From contig NZ_LT556036.1 of the NCBI RefSeq assembly GCF_900079775.1, forward strand, positions 447,447 to 497,232: a stretch of 49,786 nt of DNA. The letters are read 5' to 3'. Below, in pieces: positions 1 through 10,338 of this stretch. Both the position numbers and the translations under genes were made by a program. Origin of the DNA: Leyella lascolaii. GTDB lineage: Bacteria; Bacteroidota; Bacteroidia; Bacteroidales; Bacteroidaceae. The notes beneath the pieces were generated by a model. That model ran no database searches, was not told the DNA's origin, and was given only the letters and a program-made list of their open reading frames with translations. Each line of letters opens with the position of its first letter. Within the stretch, counting starts at the first letter, position 1.

Positions 1-543
1 CGTCAGACGGAGAGTCCGTACACATCTTATACAAAGAAATCCTACTGTTGATTGCTGAATATAATTTAAATAAGCCCTGAAAGCCCTGAGATGCGTTCTT
101 ATTATAATTATATCCGATTCTGTATTTTGATTTGAACGTTATTGTAGCGGTTCCGCCATCTATTTTTATGCTTGCTTTAGAATATTCATCAGCCTTCTCA
201 TAAAACGACAGTTTGTTCGTGGAAGACCCTCCCAGATAAGATGTTCCGGTATGAAACCGCCATCCGGCAGACAACTTCCCGAGCCGGAAAACCTGCACGT
301 CATCATTTACCGTCACCTCATCACCGCTTATATCGATGTTTGAGGCATAAATGCAGTCCTTTGCATTATTCGTTCTTTTGCCTAATGCAGCACCTTCTTC
401 GGAATCGACAATAACCACGGCATCACCGTCATTAAGCTCTGACACATCACGGACAAGAGTGAATCTTGTATTGTCCTGCGCCTGCACGGCAATACTAAAT
501 CCAATAACTGAAAATAAAATCAGACTTCTGAGAAATGTTTTCA
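1..543 (-). CDS. Secreted protein of unknown function, 5' part (runs off window)
   Basis: The reading frame stays open from an ATG at 543 down to the window edge (181 codons, no stop). It starts MKTFLRSLILFSVIGFSIAV and reaches a signal-peptidase-like site at VQAQ. The mature part opens FTLVRDVSELNDGDAVVIV, followed by an 'ALGKRTNN' stretch. This is a pattern I associate with N-terminal beta-rich modules of exported Bacteroidales proteins, in which a 'seL.dGD.vvIv' strand is followed by a conserved 'aLg'. I do not recognise a specific function. Its 5' part is nearly duplicated at 49623-49786 on the other strand, where 108 bp (381-488) are identical; the signal-peptide codons differ more. The upstream promoter layout is also shared. 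The 3' end is outside the window, so domain content and sorting tail are unknown. Confidence 0.8.
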
Positions 544-639
544 TTTTAATGCTATGTTTTATCATGTCACAAACGGCATCTGTGTGAATGCATCAATATA
601 ATTGGTGGAGGCAGAAGTCGGTGATGTGATATCATGAGA

Positions 640-671
640 CAAAGCTAACAAAAATAACATTATGCGCCAAA
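640..671 (-). promoter_or_regulatory. Bacteroidetes-type promoter of the first secreted-protein gene
   Basis: On the minus strand TTTG (671-668) is followed after 20 bases by TAGCTTTG (647-640), matching the -33/-7 pattern of Bacteroidetes primary sigma promoters. It would give a 5' UTR of roughly 90 bases. The paralog at the other end of the window has the same boxes at the same distance from its ATG (49495-49526). Confidence 0.7.
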
Positions 672-936
672 TTTTCCACGCATTAATACATCAAAATATG
701 GAAAACAAACAGCTGTAGTTCAGTATTTTATGAATACAAATGACATTTGTTGGAATGGAAGTATGCAGGATATGGGTAAATACTAACGTGCAAAATATTA
801 TCAAGTATATATAAGCTTTTAACCCAAACCGTTAGAAAATAGTGTCTCTATTATTTCTATTACGATTTGGGCTAAATAATTTATAGTACAGCGGTGGTGT
901 CCTCTAATTTATATATTACATATTATATAATATTGG
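672..936. other. AT-rich intergenic stretch with one imperfect hairpin
   Basis: No coding frame is convincing here. An imperfect inverted repeat (821-836 with 859-873, arms AACCCAAACCGT and the complement of ACGATTTGGGCT) lies about 60 bases beyond the stop of the transglutaminase-like gene and may end its transcript. There is no clear T tract, so this is only a possibility. Confidence 0.35.
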
Positions 937-3558
937 TTACAATTTTTTTATCACGTTAAGTATCTGTTCACCTATACCTATGGTGTATCCTTGTGAGACA
1001 AAAACTACCCTATTGAAAGTGTCGGCAATGATGAATATAGGCAACTGTCGTTTGTCATTGAGTTTCATCTGCTGAACAAGTTGCTTCATGATCTCACCAT
1101 TTTTATCAGTACCGAATATTGTTCCAGACGGCAATGAGGAAAATTCTGCTGAGTTGAACTTGCTCATTGAGGCATTGTTTTCAAAAAGCAGAACAAGAGG
1201 ACGTCCCCATTGCTCAAACTGAGTCTTTATTTTTTCAATGTCGTGCAACGTGTGGTTTGTCGGTTCCTGACCACTATTTATTACACCCAAAACATAATAA
1301 CCACGACCGGTCTGAGAAAGAATTGAAACGTCTTTCCCGTCTTTATCGAAAATTGACTCACTATTGAACGAGCCAATCACACTTATTGCAGATGTGCTTT
1401 GGAGCATATCAAGAGACACCGTTGTTATCTTGCCCTCCAAAATGTTGAATATCTTGTTAGAAACAAGCACACTGCCGTTGGCAAGACGTGTTCCTGTAGT
1501 GAGCATATAAGTTCCTGTATCAAGCGATACGCCTTTTTTGAATGTGTTGCCCCAACTTGTTCCGTTACCCATATCAGCTTGTCCTTCCTCCATGTTCAGC
1601 AGTTGAGTGCATCCGTTTTCTATTTTACTTATGGTGAAATGACTGTAATATAATGGATCCTCAAGATGTTTTTGAGGCACATATGACAGAATAAGTTTTC
1701 CTTTTCTACCCTTTTTTATTATATCTTTCTCATCGAAGTTTACGTCTATCCATTCATTACCAAAGCGATATTGAACCTTTGAAGTTATAGCATCTTTCCG
1801 TGCTTCAATACCAAGACTTCTGGCAGCGTCTACAAACAGTATATCTCTGGAACGCGGTGTGGTTATGCGTGACTTCATGGCACCAACCGGTGTCTGCGCA
1901 ATCTGAAGGGCAAGACTGTCTGTATCAATTCTTATATTATCGCTTATCCATGCAGCTAATTCTGACGGATTATTCCGGAATCTGTCAGCTTCTTCTTTGC
2001 TGAATGCCGACGCCAAATAATGTTTGAATGGGCGAATAATCATCTCGTCTTCTACTCTTGGCGACAACTGATTGCTTTGTGCGGTATAATTGTCTTCAAG
2101 TATCTCTGTTGTTATATCTCGCAGATCTTTATCGCTGAGTGTGGCAAGCAACGCAACGACACGCTGTGGATTATCCCTGTGACGGTTAATGAAATCAACG
2201 ATAGTTTTATGATTACCTCTTGATTTTACAATGTATTCGGAAGCATACTCAGCAATTTTATCAGCCTCATCTTCAGTTAAGAATGTTGACACATATGCTT
2301 TTCGAAGTGAATCCTCATATGCAAATCTTTTCTGATTTACTTTTATCTGCTCCTCACTGAGATATGGTATTACGGCTTTTTCAGGAGGAGGCACTATAGT
2401 CATTGTATCTTCTATAATACTGCTATTGTCCAAGATTGTAGCTTGATTATCCGTATCAATATTAATGGTAATGCTATGGTCTTTTCCAAAAGATACTTTA
2501 CGCCATGCGTAGCGGTTGTCTTTTGAAGCCCAAATTAGCATGTCTCCCTTGCCTGCGGTAAGACTCGTTTGTCCGTTATTGTCGGTGTATTTTGTCGCAA
2601 CTGTACAGAATTCGGCATAGTTGTATATTTTGAAATCAATTCTTGCATTGTTTATAGGTGTATTATTTTTATCTGTAACAGTTATTATGAGTGGTGCTGT
2701 GTCAGCATAGTTGTCTGTCACGTTTATTTCTGTAAAATTGGATGACCGTAGAATCACTTCTTCAGGACCATTATAATTACCGAATACCCTTGTATGCATG
2801 AGCATAGCACGTGATGCCGGAGCATTGAACCATCCAAGGTTAAGCACAGGTTCAGGCTCGCAAGCTCCGAGAAAATACCATTTGCCATCAGCCCACGCTT
2901 CAACCCAGGCATGATTGTCATCTGTATGCGCCCAGCGTGGTGTATATACCTGACGTGCCGGTATACCTACAGAACGTAGAGCAGCAACCGTAAAAGTACT
3001 TTGTTCGCCACAACGTCCAGTGGCAGTTCTGACAGTTGCCAGCGGAGATGAAGTTCTTGCGTCAGAAGGTTGGTATGTCACTTTCTCATGACACCAATGG
3101 TTTACCTCTAAAATCGCATCATACATGTTTTTACCATTTACTCTTTCTTTAAGTTCATTGTAAAACACCATTCTTGAGGAATCAAGAGCTTCATTATTTA
3201 CTCTGACAGGAATAACAAAGTGTCTGAATAAATTCTCCGGAACGCTGGCTCCCCATGCCATTTCTCTTCTCGCCTTCAATGAACATCTTATGTTATCCAA
3301 GAAAAATGAAGTAGGGTAGTCTGTTATATCAGCAAGCGGCATATAAGCATAAAGGAACATAAGGACGTTTTTCTCTTCAGACGTAATGTCAATTCCGTTC
3401 AAATAAAAAAACTCTTTTCCGATGACATTCATTCTTTCTGTAAAAGTTAGCTCTGTATCTTTTTTACGAGATATGTCATCATTATAATTGTTTATGGCAT
3501 TTGACGTCATGCAGCTTACCATGACGTATAGTAGTAAAATGATTCGGAGTTTTTTCAT
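937..3558 (-). CDS. Secreted transglutaminase-like protein with C-terminal thioredoxin-like fold
   Basis: 873 residues with an N-terminal export signal (hydrophobic residues 5-20; a Cys at 16 in VSCMTS could be a lipobox). A transglutaminase-like core lies at about 145-240: Cys183 in TGRCGEQS, His216 in DNHAWVEAW, then an acidic GACEPEP segment where the third catalytic residue normally sits. An Ig- or CarboxypepD_reg-like segment follows (about 285-365, TPINNARIDF...DNNGQTSLTAG). Around 570-625 a second transglutaminase-like piece (RDILFVDAARSLGIEAR, WIDVNFDE) lacks an obvious catalytic Cys. The last ~120 residues (GYYVLGVI...PLVLLFE...LPIFIIAD) look like a thioredoxin fold without CxxC. In such Bacteroidetes proteins the core is thought to act as a protease or amidase; that is inference. 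It follows rpiB by 149 bases on the same strand and may be expressed separately. Confidence 0.8.
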   Translation of the reverse strand: MKKLRIILLLYVMVSCMTSNAINNYNDDISRKKDTELTFTERMNVIGKEFFYLNGIDITSEEKNVLMFLYAYMPLADITDYPTSFFLDNIRCSLKARREMAWGASVPENLFRHFVIPVRVNNEALDSSRMVFYNELKERVNGKNMYDAILEVNHWCHEKVTYQPSDARTSSPLATVRTATGRCGEQSTFTVAALRSVGIPARQVYTPRWAHTDDNHAWVEAWADGKWYFLGACEPEPVLNLGWFNAPASRAMLMHTRVFGNYNGPEEVILRSSNFTEINVTDNYADTAPLIITVTDKNNTPINNARIDFKIYNYAEFCTVATKYTDNNGQTSLTAGKGDMLIWASKDNRYAWRKVSFGKDHSITINIDTDNQATILDNSSIIEDTMTIVPPPEKAVIPYLSEEQIKVNQKRFAYEDSLRKAYVSTFLTEDEADKIAEYASEYIVKSRGNHKTIVDFINRHRDNPQRVVALLATLSDKDLRDITTEILEDNYTAQSNQLSPRVEDEMIIRPFKHYLASAFSKEEADRFRNNPSELAAWISDNIRIDTDSLALQIAQTPVGAMKSRITTPRSRDILFVDAARSLGIEARKDAITSKVQYRFGNEWIDVNFDEKDIIKKGRKGKLILSYVPQKHLEDPLYYSHFTISKIENGCTQLLNMEEGQADMGNGTSWGNTFKKGVSLDTGTYMLTTGTRLANGSVLVSNKIFNILEGKITTVSLDMLQSTSAISVIGSFNSESIFDKDGKDVSILSQTGRGYYVLGVINSGQEPTNHTLHDIEKIKTQFEQWGRPLVLLFENNASMSKFNSAEFSSLPSGTIFGTDKNGEIMKQLVQQMKLNDKRQLPIFIIADTFNRVVFVSQGYTIGIGEQILNVIKKL

Positions 3559-3707
3559 AATATAAGTGAATTATAAAGGTGAGAAAAAAGCAGTACCTTA
3601 TAATTCTGTTTTCTTTTGTTTATTGTTCAATAATAAAACTAAAACCAGAAAAATGCCGTCTGCATTTTATCTCACCTTTACTGATTAATTTATATTTTCC
3701 TTTCCTT

Positions 3708-4148
3708 TTACAGCTGGTCTATCTTATTGATTCTATTTTGATGACGTCCGCCTTCAAATGTAGTACTGAAAAACTCATTCAATATTTTTTCTGCCGCTTT
3801 GTTATCGATGAACCGTCCTGGCAAAACAAGAACATTTGCATCATTGTGCTGCCTTATCATATGAGCAATTTCCTGTGTCCATGCGAGACCGGCTCTTACA
3901 CCTTTATGTCGATTGAGTGTCATACACATACCCTCACCGCTACCGCATATTCCTATTCCCGGATATACCTCACCATTAACAATTCCGTCAGCAAGAGCAT
4001 GAGCGAAATCGGGATAGTCACAACTCATATCACTGTATGTGCCATAATCCTTGTATGGAATATGATGTTCCTCAAGATATTGCACCACAAATTTTTTTAA
4101 TGCATAACCAGCATGGTCGCATGCTATTCCAACAGTCTTTACTTCCAT
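3708..4148 (-). CDS. rpiB: Ribose-5-phosphate isomerase B
   Basis: 146 residues, the normal length of the RpiB/LacA/LacB family. It interconverts ribose 5-phosphate and ribulose 5-phosphate in the non-oxidative pentose phosphate pathway in the cytoplasm. Family signatures are visible: GIACDHAGYALKK near the N-terminus (Asp11-His12), and GICGSGEGMCMTLNRHKGVRAGL with the expected active-site Cys at 68 and the phosphate-binding GSGEG loop, then NDANVLVLPGRF. It starts 12 bases after the transketolase stop on the same strand, so the two enzymes form a pentose-phosphate operon. LacA/LacB activity is less likely given the transketolase partner. Confidence 0.95.
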   Translation of the reverse strand: MEVKTVGIACDHAGYALKKFVVQYLEEHHIPYKDYGTYSDMSCDYPDFAHALADGIVNGEVYPGIGICGSGEGMCMTLNRHKGVRAGLAWTQEIAHMIRQHNDANVLVLPGRFIDNKAAEKILNEFFSTTFEGGRHQNRINKIDQL

Positions 4149-4160
4149 AGTTTTACGTTT

Positions 4161-6182
4161 TTATTTATTAGATATAAACATTTTAACCTGCTTGTATATA
4201 TTTTCAGCAGTGAATCCCAGTTTCTCATCAAGTACCTTGTATGGTGCGGAATATCCAAACGAATTCATTCCATAAACCATTCCGTTAGAACCCACCAATC
4301 CTTCAAGCGTAACGGAAAGTCCTGCCGTAAGACCGAATATTTTAGCTCCGGTTGGAAGTATATTTTCCTGATATTCTTTACTCTGACATCTGAAGAGACC
4401 TTCTGATGGAACACTTACGACACGTAGTCTTACACCGTCTTTACGCAATAACTCTGCTCCGGCAAGAAGTGTTGCTACTTCAGAACCTGAAGCAAGGAGG
4501 ATAACATCATAGTCTTCATCAGAGCCATTTACAATATATGCACCCTTGCGCACCTGCTCATAATCAGTACCTTCCGGGAGGCTATTGACCGGCTGTCTGG
4601 AAAAAATCAATGCTGTAGGAGTATCCATATTCTCTACAGCCATTTGCCAGCATACGGTTGTCTCTCCGGCATCTGCAGGACGGAATACTCTTACTGAGTC
4701 TTGACCTTTATGATTCTTAAGCTTTTCCATGAGACGTATTTGAGCCTCTTGCTCAACAGGTTCATGGGTAGGTCCGTCCTCTCCCACACGGAACGCATCG
4801 TGCGACCATATGAACTTTATAGGTACTTGCATCAAAGCAGCCATTCTTATCGCAGGTTTCATATAGTCTGAGAATACAAAGAACGTTCCGCACGCGGGAA
4901 TAACTCCTCCATGAAGATACATACCTATACATATACATGCCATTGTCAATTCGCTTACTCCAGCCTGAAAGAAAGCACCACTGAAATCATCGGCTTTGAA
5001 CTCATGTGTCTTTTTCAGGAATCCGTCCGTTTTATCAGAGTTGCACAAATCCGCTGAAGAACAGACCATGTTGTGTACCTGCTCTCCTAATATTCCCAGA
5101 CAAACAGATGATGCCACACGTGTTGCAACATCTCTTTTTTGCGTAACAGAACTCCAGTCTACCTTTGGAGCTTTCCCTGAGAACCACTCGTCCATGAGTG
5201 TTGCTGTTTCCGGATTGTCCTTCCTCCATTTGTCCTCTGCAATATGCCGCTGTTCAACAATTTTAAGCAACTCTTTCTTTCTATTTTCGTAAAGTTCCTT
5301 TACGTCGTCGAATATGACAAACGGATTATTTATATCGCCTCCGAGATTCTTGACAGTATTGACATAAGATTCCTGCCCTAAAGGTGCTCCATGCGTGTTA
5401 ACATTTCTTTCATAACTGGTTCCGTCAGCCTTGATGGCACCTTTTCCCATTATAGTATGTCCTATTATAAGAGTAGGACGGTCCTTTTCGTTATTTGCAT
5501 TTTTAAGAGCCTCACGTATTTCATCAGGATCATTTCCATTTATTTCCAGAACATTCCACCCCCACGACTGGTATTTCATCTTGGTGTTCTCGTTCATTAC
5601 AGTATCACATTCCGTAGATAACTGTATTTCATTTGCGTCATAGAACATTATAAGATTATTCAGATGCAGCAGACCGGCAACACGTCCGGCACCCTGTGAA
5701 ATTTCCTCCTGAATACCGCCATCAGATATATAGGCATATATCTTATGCTGCATCATGGTATGGCTCAGACGTGCCTCAAGAAATTTTTCAGCAATAGCCG
5801 CACCTACTGCATAAGTATGTCCTTGCCCCAAAGGTCCTGATGTATTTTCTATTCCATGTCTTATATCTCGCTCAGGATGTCCTGGGGTGACAGAACCCCA
5901 TTGTCTGAATTCCTTAAGTTCATCTATTGTATATTTACCTTGCATTGCAAGAGCTGAATATAACATTGGGGACATATGACCTGGATCAAGATAAAATCTG
6001 TCACGTCCTTCCCATTCAGGATTATTTGGATCGTACACCAAAAACTCTGAGAAAAGTACATTAATGAAATCAGCTCCTCCCATCGCACCACCTGGATGAC
6101 CAGACTTTGCTTTCTCTACCATCGATACAGCAAGAATCCTGATGTTGTCTGCTGCATGATTCATTAAATTCTTATTGTTCAT
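4161..6182 (-). CDS. tkt: Transketolase
   Basis: 673 residues from MNNKNLMNHAADNIRILAVS. Transketolase moves two-carbon ketol units between sugar phosphates using thiamine diphosphate and Mg2+. Visible signatures are KAKSGHPGGAMGGADF near the N-terminus, the cofactor region SDGGIQEEISQG...NLIMFYDAN, GHTIMGKG, and the C-terminal half with HDAFRVGEDGPTHEPVEQ and RVFRPADAGE. An in-frame ATG at 6263 would add 27 residues with no family match and would lie upstream of the likely promoter at 6225, so I chose the ATG at 6182. It heads an operon with rpiB, giving two successive non-oxidative pentose phosphate enzymes. Confidence 0.95.
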   Translation of the reverse strand: MNNKNLMNHAADNIRILAVSMVEKAKSGHPGGAMGGADFINVLFSEFLVYDPNNPEWEGRDRFYLDPGHMSPMLYSALAMQGKYTIDELKEFRQWGSVTPGHPERDIRHGIENTSGPLGQGHTYAVGAAIAEKFLEARLSHTMMQHKIYAYISDGGIQEEISQGAGRVAGLLHLNNLIMFYDANEIQLSTECDTVMNENTKMKYQSWGWNVLEINGNDPDEIREALKNANNEKDRPTLIIGHTIMGKGAIKADGTSYERNVNTHGAPLGQESYVNTVKNLGGDINNPFVIFDDVKELYENRKKELLKIVEQRHIAEDKWRKDNPETATLMDEWFSGKAPKVDWSSVTQKRDVATRVASSVCLGILGEQVHNMVCSSADLCNSDKTDGFLKKTHEFKADDFSGAFFQAGVSELTMACICIGMYLHGGVIPACGTFFVFSDYMKPAIRMAALMQVPIKFIWSHDAFRVGEDGPTHEPVEQEAQIRLMEKLKNHKGQDSVRVFRPADAGETTVCWQMAVENMDTPTALIFSRQPVNSLPEGTDYEQVRKGAYIVNGSDEDYDVILLASGSEVATLLAGAELLRKDGVRLRVVSVPSEGLFRCQSKEYQENILPTGAKIFGLTAGLSVTLEGLVGSNGMVYGMNSFGYSAPYKVLDEKLGFTAENIYKQVKMFISNK

Positions 6183-6224
6183 TATGATTTTTGTTTGAAA
6201 TGTAGTCTTTATGGATTTATAATG

Positions 6225-6232
6225 CAAATATA
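6225..6232 (-). promoter_or_regulatory. Likely -7 box upstream of tkt
   Basis: On the minus strand TATATTTG (6232-6225) fits TAnnTTTG and lies about 43 bases before the ATG at 6182. I see no good TTTG partner at the usual 19-20 base distance, so this is a partial match. It supports the shorter start for tkt. Confidence 0.4.
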
Positions 6233-6806
6233 GGGAAAATGTTTTACTTAAATACATATTCACAAAATAAAAGTGCAGCTTTTATCGGGTTTTTCGTTTT
6301 TACATATATTAATATAAGCTTGTTATGAACATAATATAATAAAGTCATCTTCAACAAGCCCATATAAACTGCAACTATAATTTCTTTAAATCAGTGAAGT
6401 CATTAACACTATTTGGATTTATTCATATATATATTTATAACCTACGGATACATCCTATAAACCCATTTGTTATATTAAGAAAAAATATCGTATGTAAGTA
6501 AGTGTTTTTTCATTCGGCGTTGATATTAGTGTGTTATTGATAATAATCATATGCAGTATATGCCGTTTCACAACTGGATATTAACACCAATACTTATATA
6601 TCAATACTTCGGTAAAAATTTACCGCGCTAAAAGTTAAACATTTGAAGCCGGCTATCCGGTTTCACTATATAAAAGTTCATTGAAATACTGTCAATAACT
6701 ATCGCTTGAGCAAGCTGTAAAAGGTCTAGAAAAGACTCTGAAAAATTGTCTAAAATATTGATAATTAGGCAATAAAAGTATTGCATAAGTCGCTGATTAT
6801 TAGTAA
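6233..6806. other. AT-rich intergenic region before the truncated endoglycosidase
   Basis: About 570 bases with no credible coding frame on either strand. I looked for remnants of the missing GH85 catalytic domain in all frames and found none by eye. A small perfect hairpin CGGTAAA/TTTACCG sits at 6610-6625. The region ends at a TAA (6804-6806) in frame with the following GH85 remnant. Confidence 0.5.
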
Positions 6807-9800
6807 CTTAGAGTTTTCTATAATGAAAGAGACATGTGGGTGAACCAGTATGGCGACCCTACCTACGTCGACGATTTCGGCTGGCCCGGTCTTTCCGGAC
6901 GTATGCTGGAGCGTTCTGTCATCAGTTCCATGCCTTTCGAGACATCCTTCTGTGTCGGTCTTGGCAAGCACCGCTTTGTGGAGGGTGAGAAACAGAACAC
7001 TCAGGACTGGTATCACAGCGGCGTGCAGAGCATCATGCCGACGTGGCGCTACTGGATAGAGAACAAGGAAGGTCTGGATGTGTCAATCGACTGGGATGAC
7101 GCATACAACTTCGGAAGCTCACTTAAAATTTCCGGGATACTTCTTCCCGGCAATCATCTGATGCGTCTGTACAAAACCATGATACCTGTAAACTCTGGAG
7201 GAACACTCCGGCTGGTTTACAAGACAAGCACGCCCGGCTCGGTAGAGGTGAGACTCGCTACTGAAAGTAAGGTTGACGGAGAGATGATTACACTCACAAA
7301 CCCGAAGACAACAGAAAAGAACGGCTGGACTGTCTGTGAATATGACCTATCTTCTTTGAACGGGAAAACAGTCTACATGATTGCTATCAATATGAAGACT
7401 GACACCAAAGTTGCTGATTACTCTTTGTCGCTTGGAGAGCTTGCCATGCTTCCCGAATCCTATGCTCCGGCTGCTGTGACTGTCAACAACCTCTCTACAA
7501 CGAGCGTGCTCGGTGAGGAGAAGGGCGACATCCGCGTGACATGGGATTACAGTTATACTGCCGACTTCGATCATTTCGACATCTATACCGAGACAGCCGA
7601 CGGCACACGCAAGCTCGTGGGACAGACACGAGGTGGCGGCTTTTACATTCCTCCGTTCGAGCGCAACGCCAATGACGAGTATGTCAATGTGCTCGTTGTG
7701 CCTGTGATGAAGGACATGAGGCAGCAGCCGGCACAGACTCTGAAGGTAAACTATCCCACACCAAAGGTTCCTACCGTGACATTCAAACTCTCCAAGAGCT
7801 ACATCAACGTGGGCGAGACAGCCACAATCACCGCAAAGGGAACAGGCAAGCCAACCGCATGGAAGTGGACTCTTCCGGAAGGACTGGAGCTCGTAGACGG
7901 CTCGCTGACCGACAGCAGGATAACTGTAAAAGGCTTGAAGAGCGGACGTCAGAGCGTCACGGTAGAGGCGACAAATGCCGTTGGTACATCCACAACTACG
8001 AAAGAGGTACTTGATGTGATGGAAGCCGGTGAGGAGAAAGAGGTATATAACGTGGTTATGAATAAAACTGTGGTATCGTTTAGTGGTTCTACAAACTCAA
8101 CCGAAGTGCCGTCCAAGATTATTGACGGCGTGGAGCGTCCTAACAGTACAAGCGACAAGTGGTGCAACGTGAGTGCTGACAACTGGGTGATATTCGACCT
8201 TGAAGGTGCATATCTTGTCTATGGTTTCAAGATATTCGACGGCAATTCCGGTCCGGAAAGCGGAGTGGACCAAATCCGTTCGTACACCATCGAGCTGTCT
8301 GACGACGGTGAGCACTGGACGACAGTGGTGGATGAGGAGGACCGCGAGAGCGAGTCAATCAAGACAGACTACATAGCTCCTTATAAGGCTCGATACCTAC
8401 GCCTATCTCCGCATGTGAGCGGAACACTCCGCATATGGGAGTTCGAGGTGTTCGGAAAGGACGACAACAACCTCACTGTAGAGATGCAGCCTGCAGAACT
8501 GAAACTTAATGCCGTGGAGGCAAAGAACATTGTGGTGAAATACAATCTAAACGGTGACGAACGTGCTGAGCAGTTCAGCTGTAGTGCGGTTGCGGGGAAG
8601 AACAATGTGATTGTAGGAAAGATAACCGAGAATGAACAGGAGGGAACATTTACTGTGCCAGTAACAGCCGGGAAAATAATGGGATTGGACAAAGTGACTA
8701 TCCGGATTAACAACGGTGAATTGTATAAAGAACGTGTAGTCAATGTAATTATAGATACTGACGAGCAGCCCAATGTGCTTGCCGGAACAGAGGCTACATT
8801 GCGCCATTATAAGTCAGACTTTTCGTTCGAGGCTGAGTTTGATGAGTTAAAGACCGGTACTCTTACCGACGGCAACACCACAGACGAGGGTTGCGGTGAG
8901 ATAGAGACGCCGTCTATGTTCAAGAAAGACTTCTGGACCATATTCACCGCTCCGGAAGGCAAGAACTGGAACATCTCTAAGGTGAAGATATATATCCCGG
9001 GCGAGAACCAGGCTGAGAACGACAACGGAAAGAGCGGAGCCGCCAACAACGAGATAAGTATCATGATGGGCAACGACCTCACCAACCTCACGGCAGTGAA
9101 GACTTTCGCCGGTCTCGACAAGGTTTCCGAACTTGAGTATATCCTGCCGGAGTACAAGAGCTGCAAGTATCTCGCCATAGTATGCACGCTCAACCCTTAC
9201 TTCTATCCCACACTCGCTGAGGTGGAGGCATTCGAGCAGTTTGCAGAGGCGGTGCCTGTAACAGGTCCTGTGTCTGTTAAAGGATTCAATTATGATGTCA
9301 TTGCTGAGAGCAAGCCTTGTGCAAAATCCACCAACGGATATCTCGATATGCAAGGATGGGTGTTCTACACCACTTCTGTTCAGGAGGGTGGAGCTATTGC
9401 CGGTGACAACCACATTGTAAAGACTGCTTCAGGCAAGGAATTCAAATTGGCGGACTATGCTCAGAACAACGCACTCGTATTGAATGAAAGCGGTGTAAGC
9501 CATGACCTTGTATTTGACAATCCGGAGAAGTGTTCAGAGCTTTATTTCCTGATGACTTCCACCGGCGGGCAGTCTGATGTTGAAGTAACAGCCAATTATG
9601 ATGATGGCACAGCAAGCAGCACATCTGTATTCAGTCCGGATAACTGGTACAATTATTATCCTTCAGGAGACGAAGCTGTATATGGTATAAGTAGAATACC
9701 CACTACAACTATACCAGGTTTCTTCACTGAAGATGTACCTGACAATAATTACAAATTCCGTCTTTATGAGTATACACTGCCTACAGACCGTAACAAGAAA

Positions 9801-10031
9801 GTGAAGTCAGTATCGTTTAAGACAGACTCTTACAGCTGGCCTACCATTCTTGCTATATCCAAAACAGGATATAATGTGGCAACGGATATAACAAGCACAG
9901 TCAAGAATGTATTTGAGAAAGAGATTCAGGCTATATATACCATCAACGGTATAAAACTGAACGCTCCGCAGAAAGGCATCAACATTATAAGATACACTGA
10001 CGGTACGGCGAAGAAAGTAATAATAAGATAA
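6807..10031 (+). pseudogene. GH85 endo-beta-N-acetylglucosaminidase, 5'-truncated (catalytic half missing)
   Basis: The frame opens right after a stop at 6804-6806 and reads VFYNERDMWVNQYGDPTY before the first ATG (6834) is passed, so family-like sequence begins upstream of any start codon. From memory, the N/ERDxWxNxxxDP...WPG...SSMPFxTxFxxGxG...W.....Q..MPTWRYWI pattern is the tail of the GH85 catalytic region. The family's catalytic Asn/Glu segment lies further N-terminal and is absent. After it come a beta-sandwich (about 80-205 counted from 6834), fibronectin-like and PKD-like segments (313-398), a discoidin-like domain (406-542, PSKIIDG...ARYLRLS...WEFEVFG), a second carbohydrate-binding-like domain (648-803) and a C-terminal sorting-type tail (IYTINGIKLNAPQKG...KKVIIR). 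There is no signal peptide. The 1065-codon frame is otherwise intact, which suggests a recent loss. The function would have been release of N-glycans from glycoproteins. Confidence 0.8.
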
Positions 10032-10066
10032 CCGTCGGAAAACACTCTATAAAATAGTTATAGCAG

Positions 10067-10103
10067 GGTGGGGGCATGCTCGTATGTCCTCACCTTTTTT
10101 ATT
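10067..10103 (+). terminator. Intrinsic terminator after the GH85 remnant
   Basis: GGTGGGGGCAT (10067-10077) pairs over all 11 positions, two of them G:T, with ATGTCCTCACC (10084-10094) around a 6-base loop, directly followed by TTTTTTATT. This is the best-formed terminator in the accessory zone and suggests the GH85 gene was expressed as the last gene of its transcript. Confidence 0.85.
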
Positions 10104-10162
10104 GAGTGCCACAAGGCGGTGAGGTTGGTTTCCTGTTTCCACCATGCATATTGGTGGCGTCA

Positions 10163-10281
10163 GCCAGTAGAGACGCAAGATTTTGCGTCTCCCATGGAGC
10201 CATGCGCAATTTATCCCAGTTATAATCAGCGTGTTTTCATTGCGTTTGTTGCTTGTGAGACGCAAAATTTTGCGTCTCTAC
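10163..10281. repeat. Palindromic repeat, unit 1 of 2
   Basis: The unit carries a 22-bp palindrome at each end (10170-10191, one central mismatch; 10257-10278, perfect; arm GAGACGCAAAA), flanked by GTA before and TAC after, with 65 bases between. The interior GAGCCATGCGCAATTTATCC and the following CAGTTATAATCAGCGTGTT are repeated in unit 2 exactly 176 bases downstream. No protein is encoded. Confidence 0.85.
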
Positions 10282-10338
10282 TTTTAGCATGCAGCGTAAT
10301 AAAAGTGTGAATAATGTTGCGCTATTACAATGGCGTAT

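Noticed and set aside
821..873. Imperfect hairpin as terminator of the transglutaminase-like gene
   Set aside because: The stem is interrupted and no T tract follows on the minus strand; noted only within the intergenic entry.
3574..3681. 11-bp inverted repeat TAAAGGTGAGA / TCTCACCTTTA upstream of the transglutaminase-like gene
   Set aside because: The arms are 86 bases apart with no T tract or leader frame; likely chance or a weak structure.
6183..6263. N-terminal extension of transketolase (start at 6263)
   Set aside because: The extra 27 residues have no family match and lie upstream of the likely promoter box at 6225-6232.
6233..6803. Frameshifted remnant of the GH85 catalytic domain
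   Set aside because: No GH85-like text was found in any frame of this AT-rich stretch, so loss of the 5' part is preferred over a frameshift.
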